A stretch of DNA of 64,000 nucleotides from Pyrocephalus nanus. Taxonomy: Eukaryota > Chordata > Aves > Passeriformes > Tyrannidae. Of this stretch, positions 13,164 through 23,927 are shown in pieces; within the stretch, counting starts at the first letter, position 1, and every line of letters starts with the position of its first letter. Under the pieces are notes generated by a model. It saw only the letters and a list, made by a program, of their open reading frames with translations, made no database searches and was not told the origin of the DNA. The DNA lies in the NCBI GenBank assembly GCA_038380795.1, contig CM076262.1:70700629-70764628 (forward strand), written 5' to 3'. The position numbers were made by a program, and so were the translations under genes.

Positions 13164-14030
13164 CTAGAGAGGTTTTTGGTGTAATTAACTGCAATGCCTG
13201 CTGAGCCAGGCTCACAGGCACAGGTGATACCCCATGGCAGACAGCATGTGCTGTTGGGACCCCTGAGCACTGCCTGCACTTGGAAACAGTGAGACCTGTC
13301 CCTTTAAATGAAAACTATTTGTGATGTGGAACCAGTAAAATACTTATTAATGAGATTTATTCATACTGGGGTGTAAGTGATGGACGTGGCTGCAGCAGTG
13401 CTGCTGCAGGGGCTTCTTTCTTCTTCTTCTACTCCTTCATTACATCCCTCTCATTATTGAAAAGTGAGAGCAGGAGCCCTTGCCCTTCCCTCTGCCGCCC
13501 ACAGTGCCTGTGTCCTGCTGTAAAGCCACAGGCAGGTTTCCTGGAACTTCTGCATGTTGTTTAGGGCAGCATCTCGAGCCCTGCCCGTGGCTCTGTGTGT
13601 GTGCATGTGGGTGAGCACACACACAGACCAGACCTAATCGTTGCCCTCGGTGAGAACGTGGCTGAGAGGATTTACCTCTCTTTAACCAGGTAGGAATTAA
13701 CACCTGCTGGGAAGGTCTGACAGCCACAGGATCATAATAATGTGTTTTGATGGACAGTAGCGTCTTCAAATAAACTCTGTAAAAACAGGAGCAGCACTGA
13801 GAGGACAGAGAGTGTTTGTAAACTGGCTGTCCTTCCTTTTTAAACTCCTTAACTCTGCTCAGGGAGATGCAAAGGACTCTAGGCTGGTATAAAATCGGCA
13901 GAGCATGGTAATGTGCAGCAAAGCCACAGGAGGTAGCTTTGCTTTCGTGTAGTACTGCAGATCCTTGCTTTTTTACTTCTCCACCTCAATTTTCAGGGTC
14001 TATCAGTTGTAACACATAAGGATCCATGCC

Positions 14031-14252
14031 TGAGGGAATGGCCTGAAGCTGAGCCAGGGAAGGTTTAGGCTGGATATTAGGAAAAGGCACTGAACAGGCT
14101 CCCCAGGGCAGTGGTCATGGCCCAAAGCCTGACAGAGCTCGGGTGGACAACACTCTCAGGCACACGGTGGGATTCTTGGGGCTGTCCTGTGCAGGGCCAG
14201 GAGTTGCATTCCATGATCTATTCCAACTCAGGACCCTATGACTCTGTGATCC
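14031..14252 (+). repeat. CR1 LINE 3'-end fragment
   Basis: Recognisable CR1 3' landmarks occur in order: 'gagggaatggcctgaagc', 'ggtttaggctggatattagg', 'caggctccccagggcagtgg', 'ggagttgcattccatgat', and a terminal 'ctatgactctgtgatcc'. This is a 5'-truncated copy in + orientation, about 220 bp long. Confidence 0.88.
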
Positions 14253-16577
14253 TCCCCATGCCTCCTGCAGAAACACGTCAAATTATGACTTCCATCCCAA
14301 AGAACCTGCTGTAGGAGTAGAAAACAAGACAGAAACAGTCAAGATCATTATGGACAGCTCAGTGACTGTGAAGTTTTATATAGGAAACCCCCATAAATGC
14401 TTGGGGCATTGCATGGATTCAAGGAACCATAGCTGGAGGTGAGGAGCTTCAGGCACGGGATATGTAATGGAGCTTTAGCAAAAGCAAAGATTTAGGAACT
14501 TAAACTGGTCATTTTGGAGGCTGCAAGACACAATCTGTTCCCAGTCTGAAAGAGGACCTGGCTTCTTTTGTATGCACAAATTTGCCTCGTGGTCAGAAGT
14601 GACGGAGGGGAGTGAGGGGCACTGTTAAATGTGCGGCACACACTGCAAGTGTGGAGTAACCTGACATCAACTGGCCTCAAAAGAGCCTGTCAAAAACAAG
14701 CCTCACCTCCAGATGACCTGAACTTTAAGAATGGCCGTGGCAGAAGCCAACCTGGGTTGCAGGTGTTGGGCCTGTTTCTAACTGGCCTTCTCTTTTGTGC
14801 AATTGCGCTTTCAAGAGTTATGTATTGTTATTATTCATCGTCAAAAGGCACGAGTTTTTGGAAAACACAGCTTGACTTCAATCCTCTGCTTTCAGGGGAG
14901 AACCCTTCATCATTTAACTTTGATGGGGAACCCCCTGTTACTACACAGATCGTCCAGTCCTTGTGCTGAGATTAGGCTGCTTGAGAGTGCTTGGTCAGGC
15001 TCCGCATGTGGGGAGAGGGGACTGGGGGGAAAAGAAGCAGGGATGAGGCAGGATCTGATCCTCTCCATGGTGATCCTTGGGCCAGCTGCAGCACATCTGG
15101 CTCCCTCCCAGCTCCATCTGCAGCGCTGGGGGTGGCATCTCCAAGGGGGTCCCTGGGTGACCCTGGAGATGCTTCTGGGGCGATGGGAGCCGAACATCCC
15201 ACAGTCCTTGGGGTGGAGAGCCCCATTCAAGCCTTTTTTTCCATGCTAATTCTGCTGCTCTGGATTTGTGTGCTGCAACCCTGCTCTTGGCACTTGGCCT
15301 GGCTGCCTGTGCCTTGAAGAAATACCCGTGCAAAGGGGATTCTGTGGGAGCCCACACGCCTGCGCGTCCCTCGCGAGTCCAGCCACGCCTGGCCCGCTTT
15401 TATTTCCAGTGCAAAAAAAAAAAAAAAATGGCAGAGGGGAAAAATCCGAGGTTCCTGGAGTCCCATGAAGGGCTGTGTGTCCTCAGCAGTGGGAGAAGCT
15501 GTAGGAAAGACTGTGTCACCGCAAAGCTGCAGCCCAGACCTTGCCGTTTCCATGTCGGATGCTGCGTGTGCTTGTTCGACTTGCTGTCATCGTCACCCCG
15601 GTTGGCTCTGCCTTTTGGCAAAGGGAGGGACAAGAGCAGGCAATGTTTTACAGAGGACAGTATCTGGCCACGGAAAAGCTGTGCAACATGACTCATTTTG
15701 TGTAAAGGACACGAAATTACAACTGCGTGCCACATGAGCGATGGTAGCTGGGCTCGAATCAGAAAACATCCTCATCCAGGAAGGGTATTCAAGCATTTGC
15801 CTCATTTAAGAGCATACTTAATCAGGGCCTTTGGGCATAAAAGGGTAATGATTATTCTTGTGTGGCTGGGAAAATCCAAGTGACATCCGGAAGATGTATT
15901 ACTCGAGAAAATTCAGTGTTATTTCGGTGTCCTTGTTTAATCTTTCAATTTCTAAAAAAGTAATTCTTTTAATTTGTCATTGCTCGCCAGTGCTGTGAGT
16001 TCCTTCACAGCTGCTTTACACTCAATTGTTAATGCCAAGTGGAATCAGCAAACACGATCTGGTTCAGATAATAATTATGGAAGATCAATCCCGCATCCCT
16101 CTCCTTTCCCCATGCCCATTAAACTTTCCAGCATGTAAGATAGGCATGTTTGACTTTGCAAGGAAAGCCAGACACAGCATGCACTGTTTAATCATTTAAA
16201 ATAAAAAACCACCCCTGTACCAAATTTTTTCGATGTTTTTGACCCCTAATAACTGTGTATTGCTGCAGAGATTAGAAATGGCATGTATGATTCTAAGTAT
16301 GCAGGGAGCTTAGGACTGGCTCCCTGTCCCAGTGTGACCAGGGCAGATGGCAACTAATGTCTCTGGTTTCCTTGGGAAAACCAAGTGGTACAGCTCCTCT
16401 GGACCCTACAGCTGTGAGAAGGCAAACTCTGGTTCTACAATGATCACTTTTCATGGTTTTGCACCCAAACCTTTCCCTCACTGCACTGCAAGTTGTCCCC
16501 TGAACTGACCCAGACTTGTCCTGGTCTAAGGACTCTGGACACCAGCCATACAACTGGAGTTTTTGAAGGGGCTGATG

Positions 16578-16637
16578 GATTTCCCACCTACACCCTACAC
16601 CCTGTAGGAGATTTCCCACCCACACCCTGTGGGAGAT
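16578..16637. repeat. Imperfect tandem duplication, about 30-bp unit
   Basis: Two adjacent units share 'gatttcccaccyacaccct' and 'ctgtrggaga'. The first unit has an extra 'acaccct' insertion. It is a local tandem duplication of unknown significance. Confidence 0.7.
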
Positions 16638-18403
16638 ATCCAGCTGGCTGCCCATGGAGCATGGCCTCATTTTTGAGATACTTGCTGTGCAGAAAGATGT
16701 TCAGGCATCTGTTTTAAGAGAGGTTCTTGGGCCAAGAGATAAACAAGGGCTGTTACTGGCTGCAAGGAAGGTGTTTGTTCTTTTTATTGACTTTGGGTTA
16801 AATCCTGTTCATCCTCCTCAGGCAATTACTCCTGCTGAAACCAGGGTGACTGTTGGCACGAATAAAGCAGGTGGATTTTGGCCCATTTTAGAAGAGGGCA
16901 GTCATAAACCCAGCTGCCAGCACAAATCCAGGTGGTAAACCAGGCATTTCCCTGGGGGAAAAACCACAATAAAGATCTGTGGGATAGAACTAGGGAAATG
17001 GAAGGGCATATAGGGAAAGAAAATTTAACTTCATTTAATGATTAAGGTAGATGTTCAGCTGGGCATCAGTAAAACGTGCCCCTGCTTCCTTGTCTGACCT
17101 TGGTGATGACTCTTGAACACCACACTCCTCTCAAAGCTGTGGTTAAATACAATTGTATGTGGCTTTGAGAGACAGGAGAGACCAGTGAGAGCAAGGTATT
17201 GTAAGGATATTTGAAAAAGTGGATGATAATGCCAAAACATCTCAGTGAGAAACTGTGAAAACACAGTACACTAGGCAACACGACTAGAGAAGAAGGGTTT
17301 TCTTCAATTTTTCTTCTCACCTCTTGTTTCTTTTCCTCTTCCTTGTTTGAACAATACATCTTAATCTTGCTCCTGTGCACGAGAGTTATGTGTGCAGAAA
17401 TCATCTGAGACCACTTTGTTTCTAGTTTTCTTTCATCCGTTTGCTATTATAAATAACCAAAGAGGATATTGCTTAACCCATAAAACAAAGTGACATCATA
17501 ATTTATTAATGCAGAAGACACAGTTCATTGCTATTAAAGTGCCATAAAGAGCTGGAAATAGAGCAGTTTCTCAGAAGGCATTGCCAGTATGTCAGAGGAA
17601 AGATTTCCTCAGCGTGTGTGTAAGATCCTCTCTGAGTACTTCAACATTTTGGCTGATCCCAGCTGAACCACCCTGCAGCATCCAAAGGCAGCTTTGGTGG
17701 TGGTTTCCCCAACCTCTGACATTTCTTCCCACCTGCCCCACTCCTCCCAGTGCCACCTGCTTCTATGGGAAGGAAAAAAAAACCCAACAACCCAAAGAGC
17801 CAAATGGTGGGGATGGAGCTGGCTGGTCCACTTGTGGTGCTCACACTGGTGTTGGTGAGGCAGCAGCACAAGCCCAGGTGTCCTCACAGCGTCCCTGTGG
17901 CGGTGGGGACATGGAGCTGGCACTGAGGAGGAGGAGTTTCAGGGCTCTGCTGGCCCCTACACCGCTCCTGGCTCCCAGGGAAGGCAATGCATCAGGCTGT
18001 ACACACTCGGCCCCGGGCCAACAGAGCATTTAAGCACCTGTTTACCCCTAAGCTTTTGAGTAATTCCTGTGGTGTGAGCTCAGCACAGGCAGCACGGCAG
18101 CCTCCTGCTTCCCACGGGCTTCCCTGCTGTGGGCTCGTGCACCATGGCCTGGCTGAACACGTGGCTGCTGGCACAGCCCCTGGCACCAGGCTGCTCACCC
18201 ACCACCTCTTCTTTCTCCATCCTCTCACAGACCCAGAGTTCCACCCCTAACCCTGCAGGCCCCAGTCCTGCAGGCACCTCCACGGGTGAGCCCCTAGGGA
18301 GCCCCACCAGCATCCAAGAGGCTCTGCCAGGGCTCCCAGTCCTGCGTTCAGCTGCAGAACAATTTCTGAGCATTTCAGGGAAAAAACCCCGCCACTTTTT
18401 CAG

Positions 18404-18698
18404 ATCACAGAGTCACAGAATATGCTGAGTTGGAAGGGACCCACAAAGATCATCGAGAATAACCCTCAGCACTGCACAGGACCATCCCTAGGAGTCACAC
18501 CATGGGCCTGAGAGGATCATGCAAACATTCCTGCAGCTCTGGCAGCCTTGGTGCTGTGCCCACTGCCCCGGGGAGCCTGTTCTGTGCCAACCACCCTCTA
18601 GGGGAAGAACCTTCTCCTGAGATCCAGCTTAAACCTCCCCTGACACAACCTCAGGCCATTCCCTCGTGTTCTGTCACTGGTCACCACAGAGAAGAGTT
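18404..18698 (-). repeat. CR1 LINE 3'-end fragment, minus orientation
   Basis: The left edge holds the reverse complement of the CR1 terminus ('atcacagagtcacagaat'), followed by 'gctgagttggaagggaccc', 'caccatgggcctgagagg', 'ctctggcagccttggtgctg' and 'cctgacacaacctcaggcc'. This is clearly the same CR1 subfamily as the copy at 29371-29634 in intron 1. The exact truncation point at the right edge is uncertain. Confidence 0.9.
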
Positions 18699-19246
18699 GT
18701 GTTGATGTGCTGTCCCTGAGCAGCAGCATGACATACGGACAAAGTGCAGTGACCACATGTCCACAGTAGGACATCCCTCTCTCTTTGAGATAGCATAAAC
18801 AATCTCCCTGTTATGGATAACTTGCAGCCCTGGGGAAAGTGCTCCGTGGATGTCCAGCTCCAAGCTCCACCACTACCTGCGCAGCAGCACCGCTCCTCAC
18901 TGCTACTCCCTCCTCACAAAACACGCCTGGCTGTGCTTTTGCAACTTTTGGGAAGACGCAGGATTCCTTTTCCGCTCCCCGGGACGCTCATTTGAATTTC
19001 CATTTGTGTTAATTCCGTTCTTTCCGCGCAGGCAGTCAGCTCCCTCCCACCGGGGTGCACCTATTTAATCTGATCCAGCGGGAGCACGAAACGTGCAGGG
19101 TGTGCTGTGTGGGCAATCCCCAGGGGAGCCACGGCGGGATGAGCTCCTACCTGCCTGCTCCTGGCTCACTGGAGAGACAGATTTCCCTCCTGTTCATCAG
19201 CTGGCACTGCGGAATTTCTGCCTGCTGTTTGCCTGGCCAGCTCCTC

Positions 19247-19310
19247 CACAAACACACACACACACAGACAGACACACAAACAAACACACACCCGTGTGTG
19301 TGCTCACACT
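19247..19310. repeat. CA/GT-rich microsatellite
   Basis: Interrupted (CA)n with CAGA and CAAA variants, ending in a short GTGTGTG run that could pair back on the CA tract. It lies roughly 300-370 bp upstream of the SSPN start codon. Confidence 0.9.
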
Positions 19311-19520
19311 TCCCGTGCTTGTCCCTGTGTGCACGGCCCCAGCCCGGCGCCTGCACGTTGGCAGTGCGCTACCCCCCTCGAATCCCCCTCTTCCCTGGGC
19401 TATATGTGGCATTTCGAAGCTCTGACAATCTGCTCCAAATGTTTTCCATATTTGTTCAGCCTTCCTTGATTCAAATACCAGGAGCGGCTCAGCCGGCGCA
19501 AAGCGGAGCTTGGGGGGGCA

Positions 19521-19546
19521 AAAAAAAAAAAAAAAAAAAAAAAAAA
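19521..19546. repeat. 26-nt poly-A tract just upstream of the SSPN start codon
   Basis: An uninterrupted A run preceded by a G7 run and ending 67 bp before the ATG. If transcription starts upstream of it, it would lie in the 5' UTR. The length is likely polymorphic. Confidence 0.95.
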
Positions 19547-19613
19547 TCAAATAATCAAATCACACCCCCATCGGGCGTGCACACACACGTGAGATCCTGA
19601 AGTTCCTCTCGGC

Positions 19614-19934
19614 ATGGGAAAGAGGGAGAAGAAAGCCCAGCACGGCACGTCCCCGAGCAACCAGGCAGGGAAGGCACCCGAAGGGGAGAAAAGCAGCGAC
19701 TCGAGCAAGACGCAGGAACCGGCGATGAAGAAGAAGAAGCAGAAGAAAGCCAAGGGGGATCCCAAAGCTGGCCAGGAGGAGGAATCCCACACTTGTTGTG
19801 GCTGCCGTTTCCCGCTGCTGTTTGCTTTGTTGCAGTTGGCACTAGGCACCTCTGTAACAGTGCTGGGCTTCCTTATGGCAGGCATCAGCTCCTCTCTGCT
19901 AGTCAGAGACACTCCATATTGGGCTGGGATAATT
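19614..19934 (+). CDS. SSPN: SSPN (sarcospan) coding exon 1, residues 1-107
   Basis: Sarcospan is a four-pass, tetraspanin-like protein of the muscle sarcolemma. It binds the sarcoglycans and stabilises the dystrophin-glycoprotein complex that links cytoskeleton to laminin. This exon begins MGK, as sarcospan does, in a good Kozak context. It encodes a hydrophilic cytoplasmic tail (1-60) with a lysine cluster at 39-47, the hallmark TCCGCRFPLL motif at 60-69, the first membrane span (about 66-89), the conserved ISSSLLVRDTP loop (91-101), and the start of the second span. The open frame runs 8 codons past the true end; the exon is ended at 19934 because GTAAGC follows as a splice donor and because family alignment resumes exactly at exon 2. 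The junction is phase 0. The full protein is 259 residues against about 243 in human. The extra length is mostly in the N-terminal tail. The identification is very secure; the exact transcription start is unknown. Confidence 0.96.
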
Positions 19935-22087
19935 GTAAGCATAAAGTCTGTTTCTCCATAAAGTGCCTTTGCCAGCATTAATGCAAGCTGCATGACGCTC
20001 CACTTTAGACTAACCAACTGCATGCACGACACCATTTGAGTTATGCTAACTATAAATATTCCCGGGATTAAGTGCCTGGGTGTGCTTTCCCGAGGAAACT
20101 GCTCCTGCAGAATAACACGAGCTTTCCTATTCTCCCCTGCGATACCCAACAGACCTGAAATAAAATACAGGGTTGCTGTTTGACTAGATGTATATATTAG
20201 CTTGTGCTTTGCGGTGAACTCCTGCCTGGTGATGCTGAAAATTAAAAAAAAAAAGTTGATAATTTATGCTGCCTCCCCTCTTTCCCCACCAAACCATAAC
20301 CATCAGGTTTTGGGCGTGAGAGCATAACTCTGTAACTCGCAACTTTCAGCTGGGGCGAGGAGAGGAATGGCTGTCCCTTGAGCTTCCTCGCTGTGCTGTG
20401 CTGGGGAACCGCCGGGATTTAACCCCCTCCCTCCCCTCTGCTCCTTTCTTCTCCCTCGTGGGAGGGAGGGGCAGACTGCACCCAGGTTGGGAGGGGGTGT
20501 GTGGGGGCCACACGTGGTGTGACCGCCCTGGCTGGGGGGACATGTGGGGTTTGCCTGGGGAGAGACAGGGGTGGTGGTGGTGGTGATGAGCCTGGGATGT
20601 GCTGTGGATGTAATTTAGCATGCAGGGTTTTTTCCCTGGGCGGGAAAATATATCCTGAAAGTATATCCTGATGTGTTGGCACAGTTCTAGGTGTTGTTTG
20701 TAAGAATTCCAAGCAAAAAAAATTCGTGTTTAGGTACTTAAAATTCCTCCAAGCGCTAAACAGCTATGGGAGCATCTCCTGGGAATCCAGGAGATTCCTT
20801 GCTAGCTGGAGATTACCCGATCACCTGAACTGATTGGGGTTTGCTGTATTAATCCTGCTGGGTGACCTTTCAGAAAGTGTAAGGAGCAGGGCCTGAGCTC
20901 CCTAAGGAATCTCCTCCTCTTGCTCATCTCATTCTTCATATTTCTCTTCTGACTGAATAGGTATCTAAGAGCTTAGTGATGTTTTGTGGGGCAAGAGCCT
21001 GTCCCTGCTCAGAAGGAAAACTTCCTCCTGGGGTTTTCACAGTTACAAACCAGGGGGGAATGCAGATGGTAAAATAGCAGTGTGTGACATGCTCACTCCT
21101 CTTGTTTATTTTGGGGATTCTGGAGGTCAGATTATTCCCAGCAGCACCAGTAGTATCTCAGGATAGAAATAGCTTTTTCACTAGAAGAGGTGGGGCAAGA
21201 GTGAGCTGGGCTGAACCAGTGTCCAGCCAGGGATGTGAGAAAATACATGGAAGTGTCCCCTGGCCCGTGTGAATGTCATCAGTGCCCAAGCAGCATCCAT
21301 CTGAGACATCCACATATGCCTGATCTCCCTCAGATCCTGAGCCAATCCCCAGCTCGAAGCAAAACTCATCTCTCAGTTGTGGTGGTGATGTTTTGCACTC
21401 ACCAGCCAGCCAGGATAACCCCTGGGGGAACTCCTCTCCTGGGACTGTGCTGGCTGTGGGGCCAGGGCTTTGTTTTGGTTCGTGTTCCAGGGTGCCCGGG
21501 CAGGGCCCCGTGGGGAAGGGTGACTGCACCTCCGCTTTGAGTCACACGGTGACTCTCACCTTGGGGACTCTGGTGTGATGGTGAGTCACCAGCACATTCA
21601 AGCGTGGTTTGATCCCTCCCTGGCTCAAAATGGCTCTTGGTTGCCCCCCTGTTTATCCTCAGGGTGATGACAGGCACTGAGTGCCAGGGGCACGTGGCCA
21701 GGCAGGCTCCTGGTCAACCACACTGCTCTCCTGTACCCTCAGCCCAAAGCAGAAGGGAAAGAGGGGGACAGAAGGGAAACCTGGTGCTAAAAAGGAGAGG
21801 ATGAGGTGGTGGTGCAGGAATATAGGTAGGGATGGACGACCCATGTGCTGCTCGAGATCAAACCTCGTGGCAGAAAGTGACTTCCCAAAGCTCATCTATT
21901 CACCCAGAAATGAGCAGCAGAGCAGAACGATGTGGTGTAAAATACCAGAGCATATTTGTTTTAGTAGCATCCCACTCAAGTGCTCTTTTTTAAAGGGCTT
22001 GATTAGTATTCAGAATCAAGAACTTAAAAAAATCTATTATCGAGACCTTTTTAGCAACATTAGAGATAATGGGTGAAGCTCATTCCT

Positions 22088-22130
22088 GGTGTTACTCCTT
22101 TGGAATTACACCAGGGCGGGATTTGACCCC
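22088..22130 (+). repeat. Fragment of an old dispersed amniote repeat (family not named)
   Basis: The string 'ggtgttactcctttggaat' followed by 'tacaccagggcgggatttga' matches a motif I recognise as dispersed in sauropsid genomes, of the form 'gacttcaatggagttactccagatttacaccagtgtaa...gaatttggccc'. I do not know its library name. Related pieces occur at 28.2, 36.5, 39.1 and 47.2 kb. Confidence 0.45.
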
Positions 22131-22675
22131 GCGTCTGTTAATGCAGGATGACAGAAAAATGAAGGAAAATTGCTAATGTGTTAAATAGACCCTGATTGAT
22201 TGAAAGCTAATTTTTTCCCCCTTCTTCTTTATTAATGGCAAAATGGTGACACCATTCCTTGCTGAAAATCAAGTGCTTTAGTGCATTACCATGAATGAAA
22301 AGGAACTTTATTTAGCGAAGCAGCCGGAGTAAAATGCTGCTGAGGAAAACCAGGCAAGGCAGTGTGAATTAAATGCGTTCCAATTCTGACTCTGTCAGTT
22401 TGTGAGGATAGCACAGGACAGGGATTGGACTCACCAATAAATGTGGCCAGTGATCTGCTGACAGGGAGTCCAGGGGGGTTCCAAGGGGTGTCTGGCACCT
22501 CCTGAACTCCTGCAGAAGCAAAGGATGCAGCTTGCATCGCATCAGAGGCATTTCACCCTGAAAACCAGTGTAACTGCAGGCTGGACCACCCTGACAATCT
22601 TCTCCTTCTTGCTGGAGCTTGGAAAAACTCTTCACAACTCCACCCATGAGTGCAGGGCGCTTTTTTCCCCCCCTG

Positions 22676-22840
22676 TATCTTGGCACTGACTTGCTGGGTA
22701 GCTTTGGGCAAGTTACTTAACCTTGCTGAGACTTTGTTATTTCCCCTGCAAAGTGGGGTTAACAGTGGCCATCCATCACCCCTTGCTTTGAGATCCTGGG
22801 ATGGGGAGTGTTGCAGAAACAGTAGATATTAATGGTATCC
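22676..22840 (+). repeat. L3/MIR-type ancient retroelement 3' end
   Basis: Landmarks in order are 'cactgacttgctgggtagc', 'tttgggcaagttacttaacc', 'ttgctgagactttgttattt', 'ctgcaaagtggggttaac' and 'ctttgagatcctgggatgg', then a degenerate 'gcagaaacagtagatatta'. The first half is shared with MIR, but the 'ctttgagatcct' tail points to an L3/CR1-like LINE. It is diverged, as expected for an element older than birds. Confidence 0.65.
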
Positions 22841-23911
22841 TTCTCGTTCTTTTTCATTAGCCTGTGGCCTTTTGGCACCCAGAAGGAGAAAAGATGTATT
22901 TCTCCTTGAAAAATCTGCTCTTAGATTATTTCCACTGCGATCAAAAGCGGAGAGTACCAGAGTTTTCACGGGCAAGGTCCCTTCCAGCCCTGTTTTGCAG
23001 ACTCGGGCAGTTAAGGAAGTTACAGAAGTGCTCATCAGAGATGATTATCCAGGATGTTTATTCTTTCTGTCAGAAAGTTATTTGAAATATAAAAATAAAT
23101 ATAAATATATGTATAGATGTTCATAAAATTGGGGCTTTTAAAAACATATAAAAAACCTGTTCCTCAAGTAGCTCAAGGCAGCAACTGTGGCTCCAGCTGT
23201 CACTGATTTTGTTGGAAAAAGCATCTCAAAAGTTCTGCCATGGCCTGAGCTCCCAGCCCAGGAACTTGATGCTTCTCCCTGCTCTGGCCCTTCTCCATCT
23301 CCCCAAGTGTTTCCTCAGGCCAGAAGGGCCCTAAACTTTACTCCAGGGGTGGACATGGATCATTTCCTTTTTGGGTCAGCATTCAAGCATTGATTTCTTT
23401 GCCCTGGTGGAGTAAGGCTGATGTGGTGCTTTGCTTTGTGGTGCAAAAGGCAGGCAGACTTTTGACTGAAAAAGCAATTTAATCAATCTTCATTTACCTG
23501 GAGTCAGAAATGTTTATGTCTCTGTAAGTTATCATAACTTTTTTTTGAAGAACCTTTAAAAAGACTTAAGGCAAAACCTTCAGCAAAGGAAAAAAAGAAA
23601 AGTCTTTGCTTTGAGAATCTCCCAGACAAGGAGAGGTGACATGAAGACCCCATGATGGCTGGAAAATCCAGTTGTGAGAGACAGGAGATAAGGAAAGAGA
23701 GAGACAGAGTGCACTGCATGGCTGGATCAGGGAATGGTGCAAGGTATTTGAACTTTGAAATGGTAGAGGATGGTAACAGGGAGAAACCAGGAGTTGGGAT
23801 TTTCGTCCTGAATGTGGGTACAGTGGTGTGTGTGAGGGTGAAGCCTTGGCAATGTGGTTATGAGACAGATGCTGAAAGGATGAAGCATTGCATACAGGCA
23901 CCTGGGAAGGG

Positions 23912-23927
23912 AAAAAAAAAAAAAAAA
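23912..23927. repeat. Poly-A tract (16 nt)
   Basis: An A homopolymer in intron 1 with no recognisable retrocopy before it. Confidence 0.85.

Larger units (their letters stand above)
10000..18403. other. 5' flanking intergenic DNA of SSPN, proximal part
   Basis: No recognisable coding exon is present. The segment holds an L3-type tail at 10.1 kb, an A-rich/CA simple repeat at 10.2 kb, a CR1 fragment at 14.03-14.25 kb, a short T tract at 13.15 kb, a small imperfect tandem duplication at 16.58 kb, and an AT-rich conserved-looking block at 15.88-16.26 kb. Alternative non-coding first exons of SSPN, which exist in mammals, cannot be recognised by sequence alone and could be hidden here. Confidence 0.5.
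18699..19613 (+). promoter_or_regulatory. SSPN: Presumed SSPN proximal promoter and 5' UTR
   Basis: This region lies between a CR1 copy and the SSPN start codon. It has moderate CpG content near 19340-19380 and 19485-19510, a CAGCTG E-box at 19198-19203 (the class bound by myogenic bHLH factors), a CA-rich microsatellite at 19247-19310 and AT-rich TATA-like strings near 19069 and 19399. The transcription start site cannot be fixed from sequence alone. The bases before the start codon (G at -3, G at +4) form a good Kozak context. Confidence 0.4.

Noticed and set aside
19055..19600. 181-residue open frame just upstream of SSPN
   Set aside because: It spans the CA microsatellite and the A26 tract (poly-Thr/His and poly-Lys) and is out of frame with SSPN. 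It could be a chance upstream ORF only if transcription started very far upstream.
19547..20149. 200-residue open frame antisense to SSPN exon 1
   Set aside because: It is a shadow of the real exon; its FFCFFFF run is the complement of the lysine codons in SSPN.
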